Numbered from the stretch's first letter, positions 54,249 through 62,607 are shown. The stretch is DNA of 64,000 nt from Bryobacterales bacterium (GCA_026713545.1 JAPOOG010000052.1:1-64000), one strand, 5' to 3'. Notes: generated by a model not told the origin, from the letters alone. Translations and numbers: made by a program.

Positions 54249-56516
54249 TCAGTAGCGGAACACGAACTCGTTCGAGTTCAACAGAGTGTGGCAAAAATCG
54301 ACGACCGCCGCGGCGCGCGGCTCGCTCACGCCTTCGGGAATGAACGCCGGCAAGGCCAGCGCGCCGCTGTTCTCCTGCCGCTCCGCGATCAGGCGCTCTT
54401 GCTCGTCGAGAAATGTCAGAGCCTTGTCCTTTTCCCAGCCATCCGGCTCGCGCGAGAAAGCCAGTGTATAGGCGTCGGAGATGCCTCCGCCCCAGTCGGT
54501 TCCGTTCGTCTCGAGAACCCGGCCGGCGAAACCGCGGGCCCAGCCAAGGAACTGATGGTTGTTGAGCATCAGCAGGGCTTGCGGGGCAGTTGTTGTTACG
54601 GTGCGCCGGGCGCAGCTTTCGTGCGTGTCCGGCATGTCGAACGCCAGCAGCATTGGATACCGTGCATTGCGCCGGACGAAAACGTAGACGCTGCGCCTCT
54701 GCGCGTCATTGGGGTCGTCGGGCGTGTCCCAACCACCGCGCGGCGTGGGCGCCCCCGCAGGGAGCGGCGGAAACACGCTCGGCCCGCCCATTTTCCGATG
54801 CAGCATGCCGGACACGGCGAGCGCAGCGTCCCGAATGACCTCGCCCTCCAGCCGCTGCGGCGTGAAACGCCAGAAGAGCCGGTTGAGCGGATCGGCCCGG
54901 TGTGCGTCGTCACGATATGCCGAGCTCTGCTGGTATGTTGCCGAGTTCATGATCAGCTGGTGCATGTGCTTGACGCTCCAGCCGCTCTTGATGAATTCGT
55001 CGGTCAGCCAGTCAAGCAGCTCGGGATGCGTCGGTGGCTCACCCATCAGGCCGAAGTCGCTGGGGGTCGCCACGATGCCGCGTCCGAAGTGATAGTGCCA
55101 GATTCGGTTGACCATCACGCGAGGCGTCAGCGGGTTTTCTGGATTCGCTAGCCACTGGGCCAGTGCCGTGCGGCGGCCGGACGAGTCGACATGCGGTAGA
55201 TGGGGAATCTCGGCCGGCTCGGGATCAAGAATCGAGAGAAAGCCCGGCCGCACCGCTTCACCCGGCGCTTCGTGAGAGCCGACACCGAGAATATGCGTCG
55301 GCGGGGCTTGACGACCGATATCTCTTACGCCGGTTGCCTTTGGGGGTTCGCTTGGGTGCAGATGGTCGAACGTGTCCAACTGGGCCCGTAGCCGTTCGTA
55401 CTCTTCCTTCTGTTCATCCTCGAGTCCCTTGGCAAGGCGTGCTTCGGTGTTGAGGAAACGCATCTCCCACAGATGCTTGCGATAGATCTGTCGATCGTAG
55501 GGAGTCTGAACTGCAAGCGGTCCGCGCAGCATGACGCGGGTTTCCGGAGCGCGTCGGGCGACCTGATGCTCCCAGGCTTTTTTCTTGGCGGGCTGAAAGA
55601 GTTCTTCGATGCGGGCGCGAATGTCTTTCGTCGCCTCTTCCCATTCGGCCAATCCGGCTTCGTATTCCCGTCGGTCCTCGGCCCCCAGAAGGATGATGTC
55701 GTCGTCCTCGGCGGTGTTGGCGAAAAAGGCTTGCAGACGATAGTAGTCCTTCTGCGAGATCGGGTCGAACTTGTGGTCGTGGCACTTGGCGCAGCCGTAA
55801 GTAAGCCCCAGGAAGGTGGCGCCGACGGTATCGGTCATGTCATGCAGGATCTCCTGGCGGCGCTGGCGGAGATTGGCGGCGTTCGTTTCGTCGGGAAAGT
55901 TGCGGTTGAAGGCGGTGGCTACGAGAGTGTCGAAATTTTCGGGCCACAGCTCGTCGCCGGCGATCTGCTCCTTGATGAAGAGGTCGTACGGTTTGTCCTG
56001 GTTGAAGGCCTGGATGACGTAGTCGCGATAACGCCAGGCATTGGGGCGCGTTTCGTCTGCTTTGAAGCCCTCGCTTTCCGCATATCGGGCCAGGTCGAGC
56101 CAATGACGTCCCCAGCGCTCGCCGTACTGCGGCGAAGCCAGCAGACGGTCAACGACTCCCGCGAAGGCGTCCGGGTCGTCGTCTCGCAGGAAGGCGGCCA
56201 CGTTCTGCGGCGTCGGGGGCAGCCCGGTCAAATCGAAGTACGCCCGCCGCAGCAATGCAGCCTTGTCGGCTGGATCGCCCGGCTCGATCTGTTTCTCTTC
56301 CAACTTGTGGACAATGAAGGCGTCAATTGGATTTCGCAGCCGGTCCTGACGCCTTGCTTCGGGGACCGCGGGGCGCTGAACCCTCTGGAAAGCCCAGTAG
56401 GAGCGCTGCCGCTCTGTAAACGGGTCTTCCGTACGCGGAGCGCCGGCGCTGAAGACCGTAAACATCAAGCCGGCTGTCAATACAGTTGACGGTAGGGCAA
56501 CCCTGGTGGGAATCAT
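54249..56516 (-). CDS. Secreted DUF1549/DUF1553 protein without cytochrome domain
   Basis: 755 residues from ATG 56516. Signal peptide (PSTVLTAGLMFTVFSAG), DUF1549 (about 45-265, with [27 protein letters not shown] and GCAKCHDHKFDPISQKDYY) and DUF1553 (about 440-720, with RVMVNRIWHYHFGRG and QSSAYRDDAHRADPLNRL). Unlike the gene at 25159-28443 it has no PSCyt1 domain and no LamG insert; it keeps only the CAKCH motif. It is transcribed with DUF1501. Confidence 0.9.
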   Translation of the reverse strand: MIPTRVALPSTVLTAGLMFTVFSAGAPRTEDPFTERQRSYWAFQRVQRPAVPEARRQDRLRNPIDAFIVHKLEEKQIEPGDPADKAALLRRAYFDLTGLPPTPQNVAAFLRDDDPDAFAGVVDRLLASPQYGERWGRHWLDLARYAESEGFKADETRPNAWRYRDYVIQAFNQDKPYDLFIKEQIAGDELWPENFDTLVATAFNRNFPDETNAANLRQRRQEILHDMTDTVGATFLGLTYGCAKCHDHKFDPISQKDYYRLQAFFANTAEDDDIILLGAEDRREYEAGLAEWEEATKDIRARIEELFQPAKKKAWEHQVARRAPETRVMLRGPLAVQTPYDRQIYRKHLWEMRFLNTEARLAKGLEDEQKEEYERLRAQLDTFDHLHPSEPPKATGVRDIGRQAPPTHILGVGSHEAPGEAVRPGFLSILDPEPAEIPHLPHVDSSGRRTALAQWLANPENPLTPRVMVNRIWHYHFGRGIVATPSDFGLMGEPPTHPELLDWLTDEFIKSGWSVKHMHQLIMNSATYQQSSAYRDDAHRADPLNRLFWRFTPQRLEGEVIRDAALAVSGMLHRKMGGPSVFPPLPAGAPTPRGGWDTPDDPNDAQRRSVYVFVRRNARYPMLLAFDMPDTHESCARRTVTTTAPQALLMLNNHQFLGWARGFAGRVLETNGTDWGGGISDAYTLAFSREPDGWEKDKALTFLDEQERLIAERQENSGALALPAFIPEGVSEPRAAAVVDFCHTLLNSNEFVFRY

Positions 56517-56650
56517 GCGGATTCCTCGCTGCAAGCGACTATGGGACGCCGCAATGACATGCAACGACCCGCCACTACTATCCTACGTGGCGCGGCCCCT
56601 GTCAAAGCCGGGCAGCGGATTTCGGGACTCCACTGCTACGCCGCGGGCTG

Positions 56651-57277
56651 TTACCCCTTCAGTTGGTAGACCGCGATGTCGGCGCGCAGTGACGGCCACC
56701 AGCGGATGCGTTTGCCTCGTCGCAGAAAGTACGAACGCTCAATCGTCAATTGCTCTTGCCGCGCCGTCTCTTCGAAATCGAGCACCGTCAGGAAATGGAT
56801 GTTCGGGGTATCATGCCACTCGTAGGGAAGGTGGTCGGTCTTGGGGGCCTTGCCGTTGCGCAGCAACGAGGCGCGCACCGACCAGTGGCCGAAGTTCGGA
56901 AACGCCACGATCGCACGTCGTCCCACTCGAATCATTTCTCGCAGAACGTTAAGAGGACGGCGGGTCTCCTGTAGGGTCTGGCTGAGAATGATGTAGTCGA
57001 AACACAGCGGGGGATAGTCGGCGAGGCCCTTGTCGATGTCTCCCTGGTAAACGGACAAGCCGCGCGCGACGCATTTGCGGACTTTCTCGGGCGCAATCTC
57101 GACACCGCGCGCCTTGACGCCCCGCTGTTCTTCCAGCCAGCCGAGGAGTTCACCCTCGCCGCAACCGAGATCGAGCACGCTGGCGCCCTCCTCGACCATC
57201 TCGCCGATGATGGCGTAGTCCTCGCGGCCGAGAACTTGCGGAACGATGGAGCTGAGCATGGCTTCGGCGGTGGCCAT
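56651..57277 (-). CDS. metW: MetW-type methyltransferase-like protein
   Basis: 208 residues. The MetW fold is clear: GASVLDLGCGEGELLGWLEEQRGVKARGVEIAPEKV (about 31-66), GLSVYQGDIDKGLADYPPLCFDYIILSQTLQETRRP and ELPYEWHDTPNIHFLTVLDFEE-like residues. MetW is required with MetX for homoserine acetylation in many bacteria. It lies downstream of metX on the same strand, but a 363-bp gap filled mainly by A element copy 10 separates them, so it may need its own promoter. Confidence 0.92.
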   Translation of the reverse strand: MATAEAMLSSIVPQVLGREDYAIIGEMVEEGASVLDLGCGEGELLGWLEEQRGVKARGVEIAPEKVRKCVARGLSVYQGDIDKGLADYPPLCFDYIILSQTLQETRRPLNVLREMIRVGRRAIVAFPNFGHWSVRASLLRNGKAPKTDHLPYEWHDTPNIHFLTVLDFEETARQEQLTIERSYFLRRGKRIRWWPSLRADIAVYQLKG

Positions 57278-57285
57278 TTCTGACC

Positions 57286-57291
57286 ATTATA
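57286..57291 (-). promoter_or_regulatory. Candidate -10 box (TATAAT) of metW
   Basis: On the minus strand TATAAT lies 8 bases before the metW ATG, which would give a leaderless or very short leader message. No clear -35 was found. It would let metW be expressed despite the element that separates it from metX. Confidence 0.35.
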
Positions 57292-57385
57292 GTGATCGTC
57301 GATTTCGCCGAATCAGCCGGCGCTGCCGGCCCGAGCCAACCGGATCTACGAGAAGGCGGCTCAGCCCGAACGCCTCGGCGGTTGC

Positions 57386-57643
57386 TGACCTGCATGTCTC
57401 ACAACGTGGCGAGGTGAAGTGCGTGAGAGGGCCGCCAAGTCGAGGCGTGAGCCGCTGGGTGCCAGCAACTCGGCCTTTAAGGTTTTCACGAATCACGGCC
57501 TTTATGGTTCACTGGCCGTCAGAGATTACTTCTTGGAGCGAACCAAACCCCACCAATGGTTTTCACGAAACACGAGACACGAGACACGAATCACGGCCTT
57601 TTATCGCGTTCTTCGGCCGTCAAGTGGTGTGATGTGCAGGCTA
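57386..57643 (+). repeat. A element copy 10 (subfamily II, 258 bp)
   Basis: Runs from TGACCTGCATGTCTCACA to TGTGATGTGCAGGCTA. The interior has two copies of ACGAATCACGGCCTTTAT (near 57487 and 57586), with a CACGAGACACGAGACACG run before the second. The right outer triplet is the TAG stop of metX. It stands between metX and metW. Confidence 0.85.
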
Positions 57644-58762
57644 AGCGCCCATTTGCGAAGCGGGAAGCGGCAGGCGTTTATAGGTGTTTTCCAGGAAGCT
57701 TTTGATCAACTCCGTCTGTTCCCCGACTTCGATCAGAAAGGCGTCGTGCCCGTAGTTCGAGGGAATCTCGACATAAGCGACGTCAAGATTGCGGCTGCGT
57801 AGCGCGCGGACCGTTTCCTGCGATTGGTAGCTCGGATAAAGCCAGTCCGAAGTAAAACTCAACACCAGAAAACGCGCGTCGGTGCGGCCGATCGCCTCGC
57901 CGATCGACGAAAACCCCTGCACGGCATCGAACGAATCCATCGCGCGCGTGATCACCAGATAGGAATTCGCGTCGAAGCGGCTGACGAATTGCCCGCCACG
58001 GTATCGCAGGTAGCTCTCGACTTCAAACGCGCCGCTCGAATCCGGTTCAGGATCGCGGCGACGGCGGCCGAACTTTTCTCGCATCGAGTCGTCGCTCATG
58101 TAGGTGATGTGTCCGACCATCCGAGCCACGGCCAGTCCCCGCGCGGGACCGGCTCCTTCGTAGTAGTCGCCGTTCTCCCAATCCGGGTCGGCCATGATGG
58201 CCTGCCGCCCCACTTCGTTGAAAGCGATCTGTTGCGCGGAATGCCGATGCGTGCCTGCGATCGGAATCGCCGAAGCCACGGCCTCGGGATAGTCGACGAC
58301 CCATTGCAGGGCCTGCATCGCTCCCATCGAGCCGCCGGCCACCGACAACAACCGCTCGATGCCGAAGGAATCCGTAAGTTGCTTTTGAAGCCGCACCATG
58401 TCGGCGGTCGTCACGTAGGGAAAAGAAGACCCATAGGGGCGTCCGGTGTCGGGACGAATGGACGAGGGACCGGTTGTGCCGCGGCAGCCGCCCAGGCAGT
58501 TGCTGCAAATCACGAAGTACCTGTTCGTATCGAAGGCCTTGCCGGGGCCGATCATGTTGTCCCACCACCCCGGTTTCCCGTCCTCTTCGCTTATGCCCGC
58601 GGCATGCGCGTCTCCCGAGAAAGCATGCAGAACGACGACAGCGTTGGACTTGTCCGCGTCGAGCGCGCCATACGTTTCGTAGGCGACTTCCACTGCGCGC
58701 AGGGTCTCGCCGCAGTCGAGCGGGAGTTCCTCGAATTGAGCGGTTTGCGTTCGAACGATCAT
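57641..58762 (-). CDS. metX: Homoserine O-acetyltransferase (MetX family)
   Basis: 373 residues from ATG 58762 (MIVRTQTAQFEELPLDCGE). An alpha/beta hydrolase: NCLGGCRGTTGP, the nucleophile elbow SVAGGSMGAMQALQW (about 155), the Asp in SFTSDWLYP and the His in NYGHDAFLIEVG. It transfers an acyl group to homoserine in methionine synthesis. The stop TAG is the terminus of A element copy 10. The small protein gene upstream ends 92 bp before this start. Succinyl specificity cannot be excluded from sequence alone. Confidence 0.93.
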   Translation of the reverse strand: MIVRTQTAQFEELPLDCGETLRAVEVAYETYGALDADKSNAVVVLHAFSGDAHAAGISEEDGKPGWWDNMIGPGKAFDTNRYFVICSNCLGGCRGTTGPSSIRPDTGRPYGSSFPYVTTADMVRLQKQLTDSFGIERLLSVAGGSMGAMQALQWVVDYPEAVASAIPIAGTHRHSAQQIAFNEVGRQAIMADPDWENGDYYEGAGPARGLAVARMVGHITYMSDDSMREKFGRRRRDPEPDSSGAFEVESYLRYRGGQFVSRFDANSYLVITRAMDSFDAVQGFSSIGEAIGRTDARFLVLSFTSDWLYPSYQSQETVRALRSRNLDVAYVEIPSNYGHDAFLIEVGEQTELIKSFLENTYKRLPLPASQMGA

Positions 58763-58853
58763 GCCAAGGCGAGACGGCCAGCCGGTTCGACTGTCTGTAT
58801 GATACCGCCCGGCTGAGGGGGAACGCTGCGGTCGAGAGGGAGGCGGATACAAG

Positions 58854-59387
58854 CTACGGCGTTTCCGCCGCGACCGTCGGCGCGGCCTGCTCGGCTTCGG
58901 TCTCGCTGCTGTCCGCCGCCGTCTCTGGAGTCTGCCACTCCGCTTCGTCGAATCCCCAGTGATTGAGAATGATCAAGCTTGATGGCTCCGTCTCTGGCCT
59001 GCATGTCTCGCCACGTGGCGAGGTGAAGTGCGTGAGAGGGCCGTCAGGACGAGGCGCGCGCCGCTTGGCGCGCGCAGGCGTACTTGACGGTACGTCGAGC
59101 ACGGCGAGCAAGCGCAATGAAGTCATGACGGTCGTATCGCATGCTTCGGCCGTCGGGTGGTGAGAAACGCAGGCTAGCACGTCGCCAACGCCGAACTCGC
59201 GTCTTCCGTGCCTCGCCTCGGGTTCATCGCGCAGCCGCTTCCAAACCGCGTACGGAGTCGGCGCTTCGATTTCACCCGCTTCGTTGTAATCGCGAATCCG
59301 GAGGCGGTATGGCCTGGGCTTCGGAGGCGACTCTCTGAACTTTTGAATCTGGGAGTCGCGGAGATAAAAAAGCTTGTAAAAAGGCAT
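58854..59387 (-). CDS. Small protein with an A element inserted in frame
   Basis: 177 residues from ATG 59387 (MPFYKLFYLRDSQIQKFRE). The first 70 residues (ending REFGVGDVL) and the last 48 (starting ETEPSSLIILNHWGF) read as two halves of one protein. Between them lie about 60 residues encoded by A element copy 11, including SHHPTAEACDTT and APRPDGPLTHF. The frame is open throughout: the element's terminal TAG is present but falls in another phase (C-TAG-CC). Removing the insert joins GDVL to ETEPSS smoothly. Family not named; it lies between a glycosyltransferase gene and metX. Confidence 0.6.
   Translation of the reverse strand: MPFYKLFYLRDSQIQKFRESPPKPRPYRLRIRDYNEAGEIEAPTPYAVWKRLRDEPEARHGRREFGVGDVLACVSHHPTAEACDTTVMTSLRLLAVLDVPSSTPARAKRRAPRPDGPLTHFTSPRGETCRPETEPSSLIILNHWGFDEAEWQTPETAADSSETEAEQAAPTVAAETP
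58995..59176 (+). repeat. A element copy 11 (subfamily I, 182 bp, inside a gene)
   Basis: Runs from TGGCCTGCATGTCTCGCC to GGTGAGAAACGCAGGCTA. The apex palindrome CGTACTTGACGGTACG is the best preserved of the set. The minus strand is read as protein inside the gene at 58854-59387. Confidence 0.88.
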
Positions 59388-59437
59388 GCCGGCTGCGACT
59401 GCCTCAACATTATCACGGTTGGCGAAACCGGCCGCAT

Positions 59438-61054
59438 TCAGCAGCCGGGCCCCTCTTCCATCTTGATGGCCAAGGCGCGCCCGGTTTCCCAGCGGAACTT
59501 GCAGGCTTGGAAGCTCAAGAGCCCCGCGGTGAAATAGAACCCCGTCACGAAGAGCGCGGCGAAGGGAAGCGTAGTCCAGTGGCCGATGTCCGCCAGGTAC
59601 GCCATGCAGCAAGCGTAGTACGTGCCGGCAACGAAGTTCGCAACGGGCAGCCAGCCGCTTGATCGCCGGTAACGCAACCGCGCCAGGCGTGCCTGCTCGC
59701 GATGGGTGGTGTACTTGGCGGTTCGTTGAAACGGAGACTTCATGCCGAGCATCCCCTCCAGCACAGCCCTGGTGTTGGTGATGGTCAGTCCGATTCCCGT
59801 GGCTGCCAACGCCGGAATCAGCAAGAGTTTCCACCACCACCTGGACGGAAACAACTCTTTCTGAGCAAGCAGGTAGAACGTCGAAAGCGAACTGAACGTG
59901 CCGAAGAACAGCAGGATATCGAGCAACAGAAACCCAAAGTGGCCCTGGTGAAAGCGGACGATCGCTGAGGGCAGCCATAAAATTGACAGCAATACGACCA
60001 AGGGGTATGAGACGTTCGAGGTCAGATGAAAGAATGCCTCCAGCTTTACTTTCGCCGGTAGATGAGAAGCGAACATCGCCGGAAGGATCTTTCGGCCGGT
60101 CTGAATCAGACCCTTCGCCCAGCGCGCCTGTTGGACTTGAAACGCCGTGAGGTCCGTAGGCAACTCCGAGGGCGCCTCGACATCGGGAAGGTAAACGTAC
60201 TTCCAACCCGTCATTTGAGCGCGGTAACTGAGATCGGTATCTTCCGTCAGAGTGTCGTGCTGCCATCCACCGGCTTCTTCAATCATGGCGCGCCGTAAAA
60301 CGCCGGCGGTCCCGTTGAAGTTGAAGAAACGTCCGGACCGGGCCCGCGCACCGTGCTCGAAGACGAAGTGTCCGTCGAGCAGCATCGCCTGAACACTCGT
60401 TAGGACGGAATGATTCCGGTTGCGGAAGGTCCAGCGCGCTTGGACGGCGCCGACAGTCGCATCGGTGAAATGGTGGACCGTCCGATGCAGGAAGTCGGGC
60501 AAAGGCCGGAAGTCTGCGTCAAAAACCGCGATCAACTCACCGCGCGCCGTGTCAAGCCCGGCTTGGAGGGCGCCGGCTTTGAAACCATGGCGATGACTCC
60601 GGTGACGATATTCCACAGGAGATCCCTGAGCCGCCCAATGCTCGACCGTGGCGCGGGCCACTCGGCGGGTTTCGTCGGTCGAGTCGTCGAGAACCTGAAT
60701 CTGAAGCCGATCCCTCGGGTAGTCCAAACGGCACGCGGAGTCCAACAATTCCTCCACAACGAACTGTTCGTTGTAGAGAGGGAGTTGCACCGTCACGACC
60801 GGAAGTTCGGTGAAGTGCACGGCCGGTTCTCCCGTCGCCCGGTCGCGATGCCGGTAGTAGAGATAGACCAACTGATAGCGATGCAACCCGTACGCGCTGA
60901 GCACGAGCATCACCACCAGATACAGGGCGGCCAGGCCCCAGTCGAGTGAGCTACTCTGGGTAGCGCCTCGCGAGATCTGCTCGAACCATCCGACCGCCTC
61001 GTTCCAAAGAGAGGCGTTATCCCAGAGAGCAGGGGGAGGGGCTTTTGGAAACAT
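59438..61054 (-). CDS. Family 2 membrane glycosyltransferase (cellulose synthase-like)
   Basis: 538 residues. One N-terminal helix (LAALYLVVMLVLSAYGLH), then a GT2 catalytic domain: VTVQLPLYNEQFVVEELL (about 87), VLDDSTDE, VFDADFRPLPDFL (DxD, about 175), LTEDTDLSYRAQ (TED) and QVQQARWAKG (QxxRW, about 310). Four or more C-terminal helices follow. It probably makes a glucan or mannan, or extends a glycolipid. It is divergent from the GT-C gene, with only 34 bp between. Confidence 0.9.
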   Translation of the reverse strand: MFPKAPPPALWDNASLWNEAVGWFEQISRGATQSSSLDWGLAALYLVVMLVLSAYGLHRYQLVYLYYRHRDRATGEPAVHFTELPVVTVQLPLYNEQFVVEELLDSACRLDYPRDRLQIQVLDDSTDETRRVARATVEHWAAQGSPVEYRHRSHRHGFKAGALQAGLDTARGELIAVFDADFRPLPDFLHRTVHHFTDATVGAVQARWTFRNRNHSVLTSVQAMLLDGHFVFEHGARARSGRFFNFNGTAGVLRRAMIEEAGGWQHDTLTEDTDLSYRAQMTGWKYVYLPDVEAPSELPTDLTAFQVQQARWAKGLIQTGRKILPAMFASHLPAKVKLEAFFHLTSNVSYPLVVLLSILWLPSAIVRFHQGHFGFLLLDILLFFGTFSSLSTFYLLAQKELFPSRWWWKLLLIPALAATGIGLTITNTRAVLEGMLGMKSPFQRTAKYTTHREQARLARLRYRRSSGWLPVANFVAGTYYACCMAYLADIGHWTTLPFAALFVTGFYFTAGLLSFQACKFRWETGRALAIKMEEGPGC

Positions 61055-61088
61055 TTTCCCTCACCGGCGTTTCAGTGTGTTGCGGCCA

Positions 61089-62450
61089 ATGAAGCGCGGA
61101 CGCTATCTCATGCTCTTCGCGTCAGCCTGCGCGATGGAAGCCGGGTTCATCGCTCTGGCTGTGTTGGGGAATTTCGAACAGCTGGTGGTGGAGTTCACCG
61201 GACTCTATCTGGGAACTTCCATATTCTATCTGATCGGCTGCTTCGTCATCACGCGCTTGGACGCAAAGCAATCCGGCCCACGCCTGATCGCGTTCATCTG
61301 GATCTGCGGGTTGGTGTTCCGCTTCACGGTTCTTCCGCTTTCGCCCGAGCTGTCCGAAGATCTGAACCGCTATCGCTGGCACGGCAAGGTCCAGGCGGCC
61401 GGCGCGAATCCCTACTCGGCGGCTCCCGGCGACCCGCGCTTGGCGGAGCTGAGGGATGCGACTTGGCGTCAGGTAAACCGCAAGGACCTGCCTTCTGTCT
61501 ACGGGCCTGTCACGGAGTGGGTTTTCGCTGTTTGGTACCGCGCCGTGGCAGCGGTTCAGCCGGACGCCTTGCGTCAGGTCTGGTGGTTCAAGATTCCTTT
61601 CGCCGTGCTGGAACTGGTGGTCGCGCTGGCCGTCATGCGGCTGTTGGCCGCGGCCGGCAAACCGTGTACGTGGCTGCTGGTCTATCTGTGGTCTCCTCTG
61701 GTCGTTGTCGAGTTTTGGGCTCAGGGGCATAACGACACGCTGGCGTTGGCGTTCGTTGTGGCGGCTGTCGCCTCGGCGCTCGCGGACCGCTGGAAGTGGG
61801 CGTTCGTCTCGCTCGCGATGGCGGCGCTGAGCAAGTTCTGGCCGGTCATTCTTTTCCCGTTCTTCCTGCTGCGTCGCGAGGACGGGCGCTGGATTCTCCG
61901 CTGGAAACAGGCGCTCGCATCGTTGCCTCTGATCGCGCTGGTCCTGGCCCCGTACCGGGACGGTTTGCAGAATGTGCCGGAGTTGATCGAGGGGTTTCTG
62001 GGGGGCTGGCGAAACAATGACAGCCTGTACGGAATCATCAGCCAGCGCGCCGGCGGGAATGTCGGTCTCGAAGCCGGCAGCGTCACGCTCTACCTGGCAG
62101 CCGCCTTGGCGTTGCTCTGGCTCTTGCAGAGGCCGCTGATCGAGTCTGTCAAGTGGGCCGTCGTCGTGCTGCTGTTCTTCTCGGCCAATTGCTTCCCTTG
62201 GTACTTGAGTTGGTTCCTTCCGTTTCTGGCCGTGAGCCCCAACGCCGCGTTGCTGCTTTGGACGGCCCTGGTCAGTCTCGCTTATCACGTCCTGATCGGC
62301 TACGAGGCAGCGGGCATATGGGAATACTCCGATGAGTTCCGGCTACTGGAATACCTGCCGGTCTACGGATTGCTGCTGGCATCCGCGGTGGCCCGCCTGT
62401 CGCTCAAGGCGCTGCGGAAGCGCAACCCAGGCGCGGCCGAAAAGACCTGA
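61089..62450 (+). CDS. GT-C type membrane glycosyltransferase (DUF2029/GT87-like)
   Basis: 453 residues from ATG 61089; a GTG at 61077 is possible. About eleven helices. The first long loop holds SPELSEDLNRYRWHGKVQAAGANPYS, matching the acidic catalytic loop of polyprenyl-phosphate-mannose-dependent enzymes, and FWAQGHNDTLALAFVVAA follows. A mannosyl or arabinosyl transfer to an envelope glycan is likely. Its divergent GT2 neighbour suggests a shared pathway. The TGA stop is the terminus of A element copy 12. Confidence 0.78.
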   Translation: MKRGRYLMLFASACAMEAGFIALAVLGNFEQLVVEFTGLYLGTSIFYLIGCFVITRLDAKQSGPRLIAFIWICGLVFRFTVLPLSPELSEDLNRYRWHGKVQAAGANPYSAAPGDPRLAELRDATWRQVNRKDLPSVYGPVTEWVFAVWYRAVAAVQPDALRQVWWFKIPFAVLELVVALAVMRLLAAAGKPCTWLLVYLWSPLVVVEFWAQGHNDTLALAFVVAAVASALADRWKWAFVSLAMAALSKFWPVILFPFFLLRREDGRWILRWKQALASLPLIALVLAPYRDGLQNVPELIEGFLGGWRNNDSLYGIISQRAGGNVGLEAGSVTLYLAAALALLWLLQRPLIESVKWAVVVLLFFSANCFPWYLSWFLPFLAVSPNAALLLWTALVSLAYHVLIGYEAAGIWEYSDEFRLLEYLPVYGLLLASAVARLSLKALRKRNPGAAEKT

Positions 62451-62607
62451 CCTGCATTTCTCACCACGTGGCGAGACGAAGTGTGTGAGAGGGCCGCCAG
62501 GACGAGGCGCAGGCCGCTGGGCGCCAGCAACTCGGCCTTCAAGGTTTTCACGGATCACGGCCTTTTATCGCGTGCTTCGGCCGTCGGGTGGTGAGAAATC
62601 CAGGCTG
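62448..62607 (+). repeat. A element copy 12 (subfamily II, 160 bp)
   Basis: Runs from TGACCTGCATTTCTCACC to GGTGAGAAATCCAGGCTG. It has the subfamily II interior (CCAGCAACTCGGCC, TCACGGCCTTTTATCGCG) but lacks the long insert of copies 9 and 10. The TGA is the stop of the GT-C gene. Its last seven bases are also the first of B element copy 2. Confidence 0.87.

Noticed and set aside
5678-62607. A elements as a CRISPR array or as tRNA or attC-type sites
   Set aside because: Copies are far apart and not spaced regularly, no cas or integrase genes are present, and the long end-to-end pairing differs from attC folds and tRNA.
5678-62607. A elements as classical insertion sequences
   Set aside because: They are 45-258 bp with no transposase frame and no clear direct target duplication flanking them; a MITE-like origin remains possible.
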